Assembly: GCF_000473325.1 (NCBI RefSeq)
Contig: NZ_KI421513.1
Coordinates: forward strand, 2,365,217-2,429,216
Source of the DNA: Leisingera caerulea DSM 24564
Lineage (GTDB): Bacteria > Pseudomonadota > Alphaproteobacteria > Rhodobacterales > Rhodobacteraceae
Direction: 5' to 3'
Length of the DNA: 64,000 nucleotides
Position 1 is the first letter of the stretch, and each line of letters opens with the position of its first letter. The position numbers and the translations under genes are program-made. The notes under the pieces are model-generated. The model had not been told where the DNA came from, did not search any database, and worked only from the letters and a program-made list of their open reading frames with translations. Shown here one piece after another: positions 1 through 7,216 of the stretch.

Positions 1-2
1 TG

Positions 3-62
3 GCGCTGCAGGACGCGGCCTGGGACGGCATCCGGGGCCAGGTAACCCGCTGGCAGGGTTGA
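3..62 (+). CDS. C-terminal end of an upstream CDS (partial)
   Basis: One frame is open from the window edge to a TGA at 60-62 and gives about 19 residues ending in RGQVTRWQG. The stop lies 48 bases before the GTG of the next gene, a normal intergenic distance. The fragment is too short to assign a family, and an open frame of this length in GC-rich DNA could be chance. Confidence 0.35.
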   Translation, partial: ALQDAAWDGIRGQVTRWQG

Positions 63-110
63 AATCGCCCCTGGTTCCGCCGATGTCTTACACAGATACA
101 GGAGGCGGAT

Positions 111-884
111 GTGGCGGACATTCTGAGCAACGCGCGGGAGATAACCCCGCAAGAGGTCGAGGCAGAGCTGGACGCGCTGGCAGAACGTTACCACGCGGCT
201 GGCGGGTTCGGCGTCGAGCTGCTGAACCGGCTGGGCGGCAGCGGCGAGAGCCTGCTGGAGCGGCTGCCCGCCCCGGTGCGTGCCGGGCTGACCGGCGCCA
301 CGGAAACCGCGCTGCAGCTGGCGATGAAGGGCGCCACCCGGTCGCGACGGCTGGTGCCCGACCAGAAACCCGGTGTCGACCGAATGGTGAGCGCCGCCAT
401 GGGCGCGGCAGGCGGAGCGGCGGGCCTGCCGGGCGCGCTGGTGGAGCTTCCTGCAACCACCGCCTTTCTGCTGCGGACCATCCAAAGCGCCGCTGCCGCC
501 GAAGGCTTTGATCCCGAGGCCGAGAGCGTGACCTTCGACTGCATTCAGGTGTTTGCCGCAGCAGGCCCGCTGGCGGAGGATGACGGGGCCGATTTGGGCT
601 TTGTCTCATTGCGGCTGGGCTTGCCCGGCGGGGTGCACAAGCTGATTGCCCAGGTGGCGCCCAAGCTGGGCGCGGTGCTGGGGCAGAAGCTGGCGGCGCA
701 GGCGGTGCCGGTTGCCGGTGCGGTCGCGGGCGCGGCGGTAAATTATGTCTTCTCTGGCTATTACCGGGAGATGGCGCATGTGCATTTCGGCCTGCGGCGG
801 CTGGCGGTGGAGGCCGGAACGCCGCAGGAGGAGCTGGCGGCGCGGCTGCGGCAGCGGCTGCAACGCCCAGGTGCGGCGGATTAA
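111..884 (+). CDS. EcsC family protein
   Basis: A 257-residue protein resembling the EcsC family, named after the Bacillus ecs locus, whose biochemical role is not settled. The centre (about residues 85-125) is a Gly/Ala-rich hydrophobic stretch (MGAAGGAAGLPGALVELP) followed by an amphipathic helix, typical of the family; a second Ala/Gly-rich segment lies near residues 180-215. This suggests peripheral or hairpin membrane association, with no signal peptide. The start is the GTG at 111 with GGAGG at 101-105 just upstream. It lies upstream of the DUF1178 gene on the same strand, 67 bases away. The family call is from motif recognition only. Confidence 0.8.
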   Translation: MADILSNAREITPQEVEAELDALAERYHAAGGFGVELLNRLGGSGESLLERLPAPVRAGLTGATETALQLAMKGATRSRRLVPDQKPGVDRMVSAAMGAAGGAAGLPGALVELPATTAFLLRTIQSAAAAEGFDPEAESVTFDCIQVFAAAGPLAEDDGADLGFVSLRLGLPGGVHKLIAQVAPKLGAVLGQKLAAQAVPVAGAVAGAAVNYVFSGYYREMAHVHFGLRRLAVEAGTPQEELAARLRQRLQRPGAAD

Positions 885-951
885 GCGCATCAAGCACTTG
901 CACTTGCTGGAAAGGCAGATTTAATCGCCTCTTCCTGTTATGAGGGAAAGC

Positions 952-1476
952 ATGATTCAATACAGCCTTAAATGCGCAGAAGGCCACAGCTTTGACAGCT
1001 GGTTTCAGTCTGCGGCGGCTTTTGACAAGCTGGCGGCGGCGGGCATGGTGTCCTGTGCGGTGTGCGGCGGCACCAAGGTGGAAAAGGCGATCATGGCGCC
1101 GCGGGTGCGCCCGGGGCGCAAGGCGGTGTCCGCTGTTGGCGAGTCCGAGCCGCAGGCTGCCGTGCCCTCCGCCCCGGGCGCGTCTTCTGCACCGGTGCCA
1201 GCCCGGGCGCCCGCAGCGGCGCAGGCCGGGCCTGGCTTGCTGACCCGCCCGTCAGGCGAGGTCGAAAAGGCAATTGCGGAGCTGCGCCGGAAGGTCGAGG
1301 AAAACTCCGATTACGTCGGTGACAGTTTTGTCCGGGAGGCGCGGGCGATGCATCTGGGCGAGGCGCCGGAGCGGGCCATCCACGGCGAGGCCAAACTGGA
1401 AGACGCGCGGGAACTGATCGAGGAAGGCGTGCCGGTGATGCCGCTGCCGTTCCGTCCCGGGGGCAAATCGAATTGA
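952..1476 (+). CDS. DUF1178 family zinc-ribbon-like protein
   Basis: A 174-residue protein that starts MIQYSLKC and carries a C-x3-H (CAEGH) and a CxxC (CAVCGG) in its first 45 residues, the arrangement of the DUF1178 family and of FmdB-like zinc ribbons. An Ala/Pro-rich linker of low complexity follows (about residues 60-105). The conserved C-terminal helix region then ends in a VMPLPFRP motif. Function is unknown. An in-frame ATG exists at 940, but the ATG at 952 is preferred because GAGGGA sits 5-10 bases before it and family members begin with M-I-x-Y. The SDR gene follows after 13 bases, so the two are probably co-transcribed. Confidence 0.85.
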   Translation: MIQYSLKCAEGHSFDSWFQSAAAFDKLAAAGMVSCAVCGGTKVEKAIMAPRVRPGRKAVSAVGESEPQAAVPSAPGASSAPVPARAPAAAQAGPGLLTRPSGEVEKAIAELRRKVEENSDYVGDSFVREARAMHLGEAPERAIHGEAKLEDARELIEEGVPVMPLPFRPGGKSN

Positions 1477-1489
1477 GGGACAGGGCAGC

Positions 1490-2131
1490 ATGCATGCAGT
1501 TGTGACGGGAACCAGCCGCGGAATCGGCAAGGAACTGGTGAAGCAGCTGCGGGAGGCTGGCTATGAGGTGACCGGCACCTCGCGGGATCATTCCTCGGGG
1601 GTGAAGCTGGATGTCTCCGATCCCGGCCAGCAAGCGCGATTTGCCGCCCAGATCCGGAACCGGCCGGTGGACCTGCTGGTGTGCAATGCCGGGGTTTATA
1701 TCGACAAGGCGATGGGGCTGGAGGATTACTCGGCCGAAGTCTGGGCCAAGACGCTGGCGGCCAATGTGACCGGTGTGTTCCTGACGGTGCAGGCGATGCT
1801 GCCCAACCTGCGGCTGGCGGAGGAGCCGAAGATTGCCATCCTGTCATCGCAGATGGCGAGCCAGGCGCGGGCGCCGGGCGGCAGCTATGCCTACCGCGCC
1901 TCCAAGGCGGCGGCGCTCAACATCGGCCGCAACCTGGCCACCGATCTGCAGCCCGAGGGGATTGCCGTCGGTATCTATCACCCGGGCTGGGTGCGCACGG
2001 ACATGGGCGGCGATGAAGGCGATATCACGGTAGCGGAGTCGGTCGCCGGGCTGATCAACGAGTTCGAGGTGTTGTCGCTGGAAACAACCGGCTGCTTCCA
2101 CACCTGGGACGGGCGTATCCATCCCTACTGA
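1490..2131 (+). CDS. SDR family NAD(P)-dependent oxidoreductase
   Basis: A 213-residue classical-type short-chain dehydrogenase/reductase. It has the N-terminal cofactor motif TGTSRGIG (residues 6-13), the NAG motif in VCNAGVY that stabilises the Rossmann sheet, a serine strand (AILSSQMAS) and the catalytic YRASK (Tyr-x-x-Ser-Lys). A PGWVRTDMGG segment follows, as in C-factor/sniffer-like SDRs. It is shorter than the usual 250 residues, again as in that subgroup. The substrate cannot be read from sequence. It follows the DUF1178 gene by 13 bases. The GC-rich 290 bases downstream hold only the terminator of the convergent gene. Confidence 0.9.
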   Translation: MHAVVTGTSRGIGKELVKQLREAGYEVTGTSRDHSSGVKLDVSDPGQQARFAAQIRNRPVDLLVCNAGVYIDKAMGLEDYSAEVWAKTLAANVTGVFLTVQAMLPNLRLAEEPKIAILSSQMASQARAPGGSYAYRASKAAALNIGRNLATDLQPEGIAVGIYHPGWVRTDMGGDEGDITVAESVAGLINEFEVLSLETTGCFHTWDGRIHPY

Positions 2132-2351
2132 CACCCGCACCGGCCCTGTGCCTGACAGGCAGCGGCGGGCTCCCGCGCCCGCAGGTGCCATCAGCGGGGC
2201 TGATGCCCCCTTGGCGGCCTTGGGCCCGGCGCCGCACGGAGGTGCGGTGCCATGCCCAACGGGCTGAGGGCCTGGCAAGGCCTGAAGCCGGGCGGGAGCT
2301 GTTCCGTGCGCCGCAAGCGCAAAATCCTCAATCAGGCGCGGCACCGGCCGC

Positions 2352-2380
2352 AAAAAAGCCGGCGCGATGCGCGCGCCGGC
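2352..2380 (-). terminator. Rho-independent terminator for the leftward SPOR/trypsin-fold gene
   Basis: A 9-bp perfect stem (2358-2366 with 2372-2380, loop ATGCG) is followed on the minus strand by a run of six T (2357-2352). It lies 43 bases after the stop codon of the leftward gene at 2423. No comparable structure serves the convergent SDR gene. Confidence 0.8.
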
Positions 2381-2422
2381 TGATGTGTTCTGAACTTCAG
2401 CACCCGTATCCGGGCCGGTCGA

Positions 2423-4195
2423 TTACTCCCAGCAGCTGACCAGAACGGTCATACCGGAGGCGAGCCGGGCGATTGCCGCGCTGGGCAGGCTGCCGGCGGC
2501 GGGAGACTTGCTCGCTGCGGTCATCCCGGCAGCGTTCAGCGCGCCGCGGAGGGCTTCGGCATTGACCGCAAAGCTGACGCCTTCCGGCAGTTGCTTGCCA
2601 TCGGGCTGCCGCGGCAGCAGCATGCCGTGCACCGCGCCAGTGCTGTCAATCACCGGGCCGCCGACATCGCCGGGCTGGGCCGCCAGATCGAGGCGCGCCA
2701 CTTCGGTGTTGCCATCGAGGCTTTTGACATCGGCGATCTTGCCCCAGGTGAGGCTCGGTGCGCCCAGCACACCCTCGTAGGAGAAGCCGGATACCGCCAC
2801 CTCCGACTGCAGCCGCGGGGAGGAGGTGCTGAGTTCAGCCACCGCGGCGGGCGCCAGCGGCTCTGCCGGGCGCAGGATGGCGATGCCGCCGGCCGCGTCA
2901 TTGGCCGCAACCTCCGCCTGATAGCCGTGATCCAGGGTGATCCGGGTGCAACCCACCACCACGTCCGAGGTGGTCAGCACGCTGCCGTTGCCGTCCACAA
3001 AGAAACCCGAGCGCGACAGTTTCGGTTTGCGGATCTCCAGGCCGGAGACCAGGTCGATGTCCTGCACCACGTCGCCGCCTGCTGCCGGGTCCAGCACGCT
3101 GCCGAGGCGGGTGAAGCTGGCCTGCATCGCCGCCAGAACCCGGGTGCGGCGGTCTTCGTCACCGGTGGGCCAGATCAGCGTGAAGCCCTTCACTTCACCG
3201 TTCTTCAGGCTGGCCTGGGTGAAGGAGACGATCCGGTCGTTGCGGCCTTCAATGGTGAAGCTGTCGCTGCCGCGCTGGCGCGGGCCATCCAGCGGCACGA
3301 TTTCCAGCGTCTGCAGGATGTCGTAGAGGCCGAACAGGGTGCGTTTGTCGCCGGGCTGGCTGATCAATAGCACCTGCGCGCCCAGGTCGCCTTTGCTGGT
3401 GTAATGGGCAAAGGGCGATTCATAGCGGTCGAACGCCACCTCGTCTGCGGGCATCTGCAGGGCGATACCGGCCTTGGCATCCTCTACCCGCGCCATGCCG
3501 ACGGAAATCAGCGGCGCGTTGTATTCGTCCAGCAGCACCTGGCGCTGGGCAGTGGTCAGCACGCCGGTCGGCTCAAAGCCGCGCGCTGCCTGCCAGTCGC
3601 GCATAGAAGCGCGGGTGCCGCGCCCGAAGGCGCCGTCGATACCGGAGTTGTAGAAGCCTGCCGCCTTCAGCGCCACCTGCAGCTCCATCCGCTGTTCGCG
3701 GCTCAGGGCGCGCTCGCTGCGCCGGGCCTCTGCGGGGCTTTCATCGGGCAGGGTGGACTGCAGGGCGGCCTGCTGCTGCGGTTCCGGCTCTGCCTGAGCG
3801 GGGGCGGCAGGCGCGGGCGCTGCTTCCGGTTCCGCCGGCGGGGTGGCATCTGCCGCCACCGGGTAGAACTGGCTGCGCAGGTTGCGGCGGAACGCGATGA
3901 AGCTGTCGCGCGGGATCTGGCCCTCGGCGCGGTAAACCTGGAGCACCCGTTCGGCGTCGTCGCGGGCGTAGGGGCCCAGAACCACGCCGTACCAGCCGCC
4001 GCCAAGCGCATAGCCCGAGACATCGGGCAGGCGTGCGGCATAGGTGCGGGCCTCGCTTTCGGCTTCACGCAGGGAGGGGCGGGCGGCAATCTGGATCCAG
4101 ACCGCATCCCGGCTGCTTTGCGCCGAAACCGGCGCAGCGAACGCAATGGCCAGCGCAATCAGCGGCAGCGCCAGAGCGGCAAACAGTTTTTTCAT
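2423..4195 (-). CDS. Exported SPOR / peptidoglycan-binding / trypsin-like pseudoprotease
   Basis: A 590-residue protein with a cleavable signal peptide (residues 1-25, ending PVSAQ). A SPOR-like module follows at about 30-110 (VWIQIAARPSLREAES and GGGWYGVVLGPY). Next come a Pro/Ala/Glu-rich linker, a peptidoglycan-binding type 1 domain (about 168-220: LKAAGFYNSGIDGAFGRGTR), a middle region of unknown type and a C-terminal trypsin-fold domain (about 385-560). The domain order implies a periplasmic protein tethered to the cell wall. The protease domain looks inactive. The usual TNAHVV histidine position reads TTSDVV (Asp 411) and the usual G-[ND]-S-G-G reads GDVGG (Val 511); the acid position (AND, Asp 433) is kept. 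It may be a binding or scaffolding module rather than an enzyme. Confidence 0.85.
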   Translation of the reverse strand: MKKLFAALALPLIALAIAFAAPVSAQSSRDAVWIQIAARPSLREAESEARTYAARLPDVSGYALGGGWYGVVLGPYARDDAERVLQVYRAEGQIPRDSFIAFRRNLRSQFYPVAADATPPAEPEAAPAPAAPAQAEPEPQQQAALQSTLPDESPAEARRSERALSREQRMELQVALKAAGFYNSGIDGAFGRGTRASMRDWQAARGFEPTGVLTTAQRQVLLDEYNAPLISVGMARVEDAKAGIALQMPADEVAFDRYESPFAHYTSKGDLGAQVLLISQPGDKRTLFGLYDILQTLEIVPLDGPRQRGSDSFTIEGRNDRIVSFTQASLKNGEVKGFTLIWPTGDEDRRTRVLAAMQASFTRLGSVLDPAAGGDVVQDIDLVSGLEIRKPKLSRSGFFVDGNGSVLTTSDVVVGCTRITLDHGYQAEVAANDAAGGIAILRPAEPLAPAAVAELSTSSPRLQSEVAVSGFSYEGVLGAPSLTWGKIADVKSLDGNTEVARLDLAAQPGDVGGPVIDSTGAVHGMLLPRQPDGKQLPEGVSFAVNAEALRGALNAAGMTAASKSPAAGSLPSAAIARLASGMTVLVSCWE

Positions 4196-4501
4196 GTGTG
4201 GGCCTCGTATCCCGGAAGTACGCTTATTCTTTGCCGCGGAGGTTAAGCATTTTGCAGCGGCAAAGGGAACTCCTCATCGCAGGGGGAATTCCCGGCCCGT
4301 TGCCGCATTCCCGCACTTTTGCAGCCGATGAAGCGTAAACTGTGGCCAGACGGGGCAACGCAAGCGGCCAGAGGGCGTTGACCCTGCCCATAGCCTTGCA
4401 TATGACCCTGGCAATGGCCCTTTAAAAGGCTCTTTCAAGTGCCCTGGCCGGGGTCCTTGAGAGATCAATCACCGCAATTGCAGCCCGAGTAGGGATGACA
4501 G
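4196..4501. promoter_or_regulatory. Divergent promoter region between the SPOR protein gene and glyQ
   Basis: These 306 bases separate two divergent genes and hold no supportable ORF. The clearest promoter-like element faces glyQ: TTGACC (4378-4383), a 17-base spacer and TATGAC (4401-4406), which would start transcription about 85 bases before glyQ. The element facing the leftward gene is not obvious; AT-richer sequence lies at 4213-4260. Confidence 0.4.
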
Positions 4502-5443
4502 ATGACCCAGACCAACGGCGCGCCGCGCTCCTTCCAAGAGATTATCCTGAGGCTTCAGAATTACTGGGCCGCCAAGGGCTGCGCGGTGATGCAGCCCTAT
4601 GACATGGAAGTCGGCGCCGGAACCTTCCACCCGGCGACCACGTTGCGCTCGCTGGGATCCAAGGCCTGGGCCGCGGCTTATGTGCAGCCCTCGCGCCGCC
4701 CGACCGACGGGCGCTATGGCGAAAACCCGAACCGGCTGCAGCATTACTACCAGTATCAGGTGCTGATCAAGCCGAGCCCGCCGGACCTGCAGGAGCTGTA
4801 CCTGGGTTCGCTGGAGGCGATCGGCATCGACATGGCGCTGCATGACATCCGTTTTGTCGAAGATGACTGGGAGAGCCCGACGCTGGGCGCCTGGGGGCTG
4901 GGCTGGGAAGTCTGGTGCGACGGCATGGAAGTCAGCCAGTTCACCTATTTCCAGCAGGTCGGAGGCCATGATTGCCACCCGGTGTCCGGCGAACTGACCT
5001 ATGGCCTGGAGCGTTTGGCGATGTATGTGCTGGGTGTCGATCACGTGATGGACATGCCCTTCAACGATCCGGACGCGATGATCCCGCTGACCTATGGCGA
5101 TGTGTTCAAGCAGACCGAGGAAGAATACGCCCGCTGGAATTTCGACGTGGCCAGCACCGAAGTGCTGCTGCGCCATTTCGAGGAGGCCGAGGCCGAATGC
5201 GCCGCGATCCTGTCGCAGGAGCATATCGACCCCAAGACCGGCAAGCGCATCATCATGGCGCATCCGGCCTATGATCAGTGCATCAAGGCCTCGCACATCT
5301 TTAACCTGCTGGACGCCCGCGGGGTGATCTCGGTCACGGAACGACAGGCTTACATCGGCCGCGTCCGGGCGCTGGCCAAGCAATGCGCCGACGCCTTCGT
5401 GCTGACAGAGGCCGGCGGGCATACGGCTGAGACCGCGGCCTGA
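4502..5443 (+). CDS. glyQ: Glycyl-tRNA synthetase alpha subunit
   Basis: A 313-residue alpha subunit of the bacterial alpha2-beta2 glycyl-tRNA synthetase, which carries the class II catalytic core that activates glycine. Recognisable segments include [13 protein letters not shown] at the N terminus, [14 protein letters not shown], the motif 2 region ([16 protein letters not shown]) and [13 protein letters not shown] near the class II motif 3. Length matches the family (about 290-315). GGGATGACAG lies before the ATG. The beta subunit (glyS) is not immediately next: a small anchored protein and gltS intervene, all on the same strand with short gaps (18, 11 and 10 bases), so one transcript is likely. 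Confidence 0.97.
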   Translation: MTQTNGAPRSFQEIILRLQNYWAAKGCAVMQPYDMEVGAGTFHPATTLRSLGSKAWAAAYVQPSRRPTDGRYGENPNRLQHYYQYQVLIKPSPPDLQELYLGSLEAIGIDMALHDIRFVEDDWESPTLGAWGLGWEVWCDGMEVSQFTYFQQVGGHDCHPVSGELTYGLERLAMYVLGVDHVMDMPFNDPDAMIPLTYGDVFKQTEEEYARWNFDVASTEVLLRHFEEAEAECAAILSQEHIDPKTGKRIIMAHPAYDQCIKASHIFNLLDARGVISVTERQAYIGRVRALAKQCADAFVLTEAGGHTAETAA

Positions 5444-5461
5444 GCAGGGGACTGATACGTC

Positions 5462-5983
5462 ATGGGGAAACTCCTTGCGCTGATCCTGATCGTCTTCGCG
5501 CTCGCCGCCGGGGGGGCGATGTATTACCTGCAGGTCTATGGCTTCTATGATGAGGTCGCGCTGCAGCCGGGACGCGACGTGGTGCTGGTGCCGCTGGATG
5601 GCGGCGAGGGGCAACCGATTGCCTATGCGGATTTCGAGGCGATTGACGCCGGCAGCTCCCCCATCCGTTACCGGGCCTGTTTCAACACCAAGATGACGCC
5701 GGACGAGCTGGCCCAGGTCTTTACCCTGTCGGACAAGATTGAGCCGCGCAATGCGCCGGAGTGGTTTGACTGCTTCGATGCGGCGGCCATCGGCGCCAAG
5801 CTGGCCGATGGTTCGGCCAAGTCCTTCCTTTCGGTCAAGAACATTTCCTATGGCGTCGACCGGATTGTCGCCGTCACCGATGCGGGCCGCGGCTATGCCT
5901 GGCATGAGCTGAACGACTGCGGCCAGAAAGCCTATGACGGCACCGTTGTGGGCGAGGAGTGCCCGCCCCGGCCAGAGAACTGA
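5462..5983 (+). CDS. Single-pass membrane-anchored protein, DUF6446-like
   Basis: A 173-residue protein with one N-terminal transmembrane segment (about residues 4-25, LLALILIVFALAAGGAMYYL) and a soluble, probably periplasmic, domain. That domain has three cysteines (CFNTKM, WFDCFD, ECPP) and one more in LNDCGQ. I recognise it as the small conserved protein that accompanies the glycyl-tRNA synthetase genes in Rhodobacteraceae (DUF6446 from memory). No function is known. The placement of the domain is inferred from topology only. Confidence 0.75.
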   Translation: MGKLLALILIVFALAAGGAMYYLQVYGFYDEVALQPGRDVVLVPLDGGEGQPIAYADFEAIDAGSSPIRYRACFNTKMTPDELAQVFTLSDKIEPRNAPEWFDCFDAAAIGAKLADGSAKSFLSVKNISYGVDRIVAVTDAGRGYAWHELNDCGQKAYDGTVVGEECPPRPEN

Positions 5984-5994
5984 CAGGGGTTCCT

Positions 5995-7206
5995 GTGGGT
6001 GAAACCTATCAGATACCCGGCTTTCTCACGCTTACGCTGGGATTTGCCATCTATCTGCTGGGGGCGGAGATCAACGCGCGCGTTGATGTGCTGCGGCGCT
6101 TCAACATTCCCGAACCGGTGACGGGCGGGTTGCTGGGGTCGCTGGCGGTTCTGGGCCTTTACCTGATGTTCAGCCTCGAGCTGTCCTTTGACCTGGCGCC
6201 GCGCGACTTTCTGCTGGTTTTGTTTTTCGCCTGCATCGGCCTCAATGCGCGGCTTTCGGACCTGATCGCAGGCGGGCGGCCGCTGCTGCTGTTGCTTGTC
6301 CTGACACTGGTGACCATCGTTGCCCAGAATGTGATCGGTGCCGCCGGGGCGGTGCTGTTCGGCTACCCGTTGCAGACAGGGGTCCTGTTTGGCTCTGCGG
6401 CGCTGATCGGCGGACATGGCACCGCCATTGCCTGGGCTCCGGAAGTTGCGCATGCCGCCGGGATTGAGGGGGCAACCGAGCTTGGCGTGGCGGTTGCTAC
6501 CCTGGGACTGGTTCTGGCCGCCCTGGTCGGCGGCCCGGTTGCGCGTCTGCTGGTCGAGGGCCGCAGCCTTGCCCCCGCCCGCCCTGACGAGCAGCACACG
6601 GTCGGGCTGCCCGAGGAGGGCGCGCCGGCAGTCTCCCGGATTGACCATCTGACCGTGATGCGGGTTCTGCTGTATCTGAACCTGGCCATCATCTCGGGCT
6701 TTTTTCTGCACGGGGCGATTGCCGCTGCCGGATTGAAGCTGCCGCTGTTCGTGCCGTGCCTGATCATGGGCATCGTGATTGCGAACCTGCGCAGCGCCTT
6801 GGCGCCAGCTGCGGCACCGGTCTCGCGCACGCCCTCGCTGGCGCTGGTGTCGGAGTTTGCCTTGGGCACGTTCCTGGCAATGTCCCTGATGAGCCTGCAG
6901 CTCTGGACGATTGCCGAAATGGGGGCTGTGATTGCCGTGATCATGGCCCTCCAGGCCTTGCTGACGGTGGCATTCGTGATCTGGGTTCTGTTCCCGGTCA
7001 TGGGAAGCAACTACCGCGCCGCGGTGCTGGCTGCCGGCTTTGGCGGCTTCGCGCTGGGGGCCACCCCGACCGCCATCGCAAATATGACCGCTGTCACGAA
7101 ACGGTATGGGCCGTCGCCTATTGCCTTCGTCGTGCTCCCCCTTGTATCCGCCTTCTTTGTTGATATCGCCAATGCGATCGTCATCCAGGCGATTGTGAAC
7201 TTCTGA
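5995..7206 (+). CDS. gltS: Sodium/glutamate symporter
   Basis: A 403-residue, strongly hydrophobic protein of the ESS family of Na+/glutamate symporters (E. coli GltS is 401 residues). It has about ten membrane segments and two related halves. Recognisable family sequence includes the first membrane segment LTLGFAIYLLG, GLLGSLAVLGLYL, the reentrant-loop-like IGGHGTAIAWAP and the second-half GFALGATPTAIANM. It would import glutamate across the inner membrane. The longer frame begins at 5959, inside the previous gene. The GTG at 5995 is preferred because it follows that gene's stop by 11 bases and has AGGGG at 5985-5989. It lies between glyQ and glyS, which is unusual. Confidence 0.93.
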   Translation: MGETYQIPGFLTLTLGFAIYLLGAEINARVDVLRRFNIPEPVTGGLLGSLAVLGLYLMFSLELSFDLAPRDFLLVLFFACIGLNARLSDLIAGGRPLLLLLVLTLVTIVAQNVIGAAGAVLFGYPLQTGVLFGSAALIGGHGTAIAWAPEVAHAAGIEGATELGVAVATLGLVLAALVGGPVARLLVEGRSLAPARPDEQHTVGLPEEGAPAVSRIDHLTVMRVLLYLNLAIISGFFLHGAIAAAGLKLPLFVPCLIMGIVIANLRSALAPAAAPVSRTPSLALVSEFALGTFLAMSLMSLQLWTIAEMGAVIAVIMALQALLTVAFVIWVLFPVMGSNYRAAVLAAGFGGFALGATPTAIANMTAVTKRYGPSPIAFVVLPLVSAFFVDIANAIVIQAIVNF

Positions 7207-7216
7207 GGACATCCAG

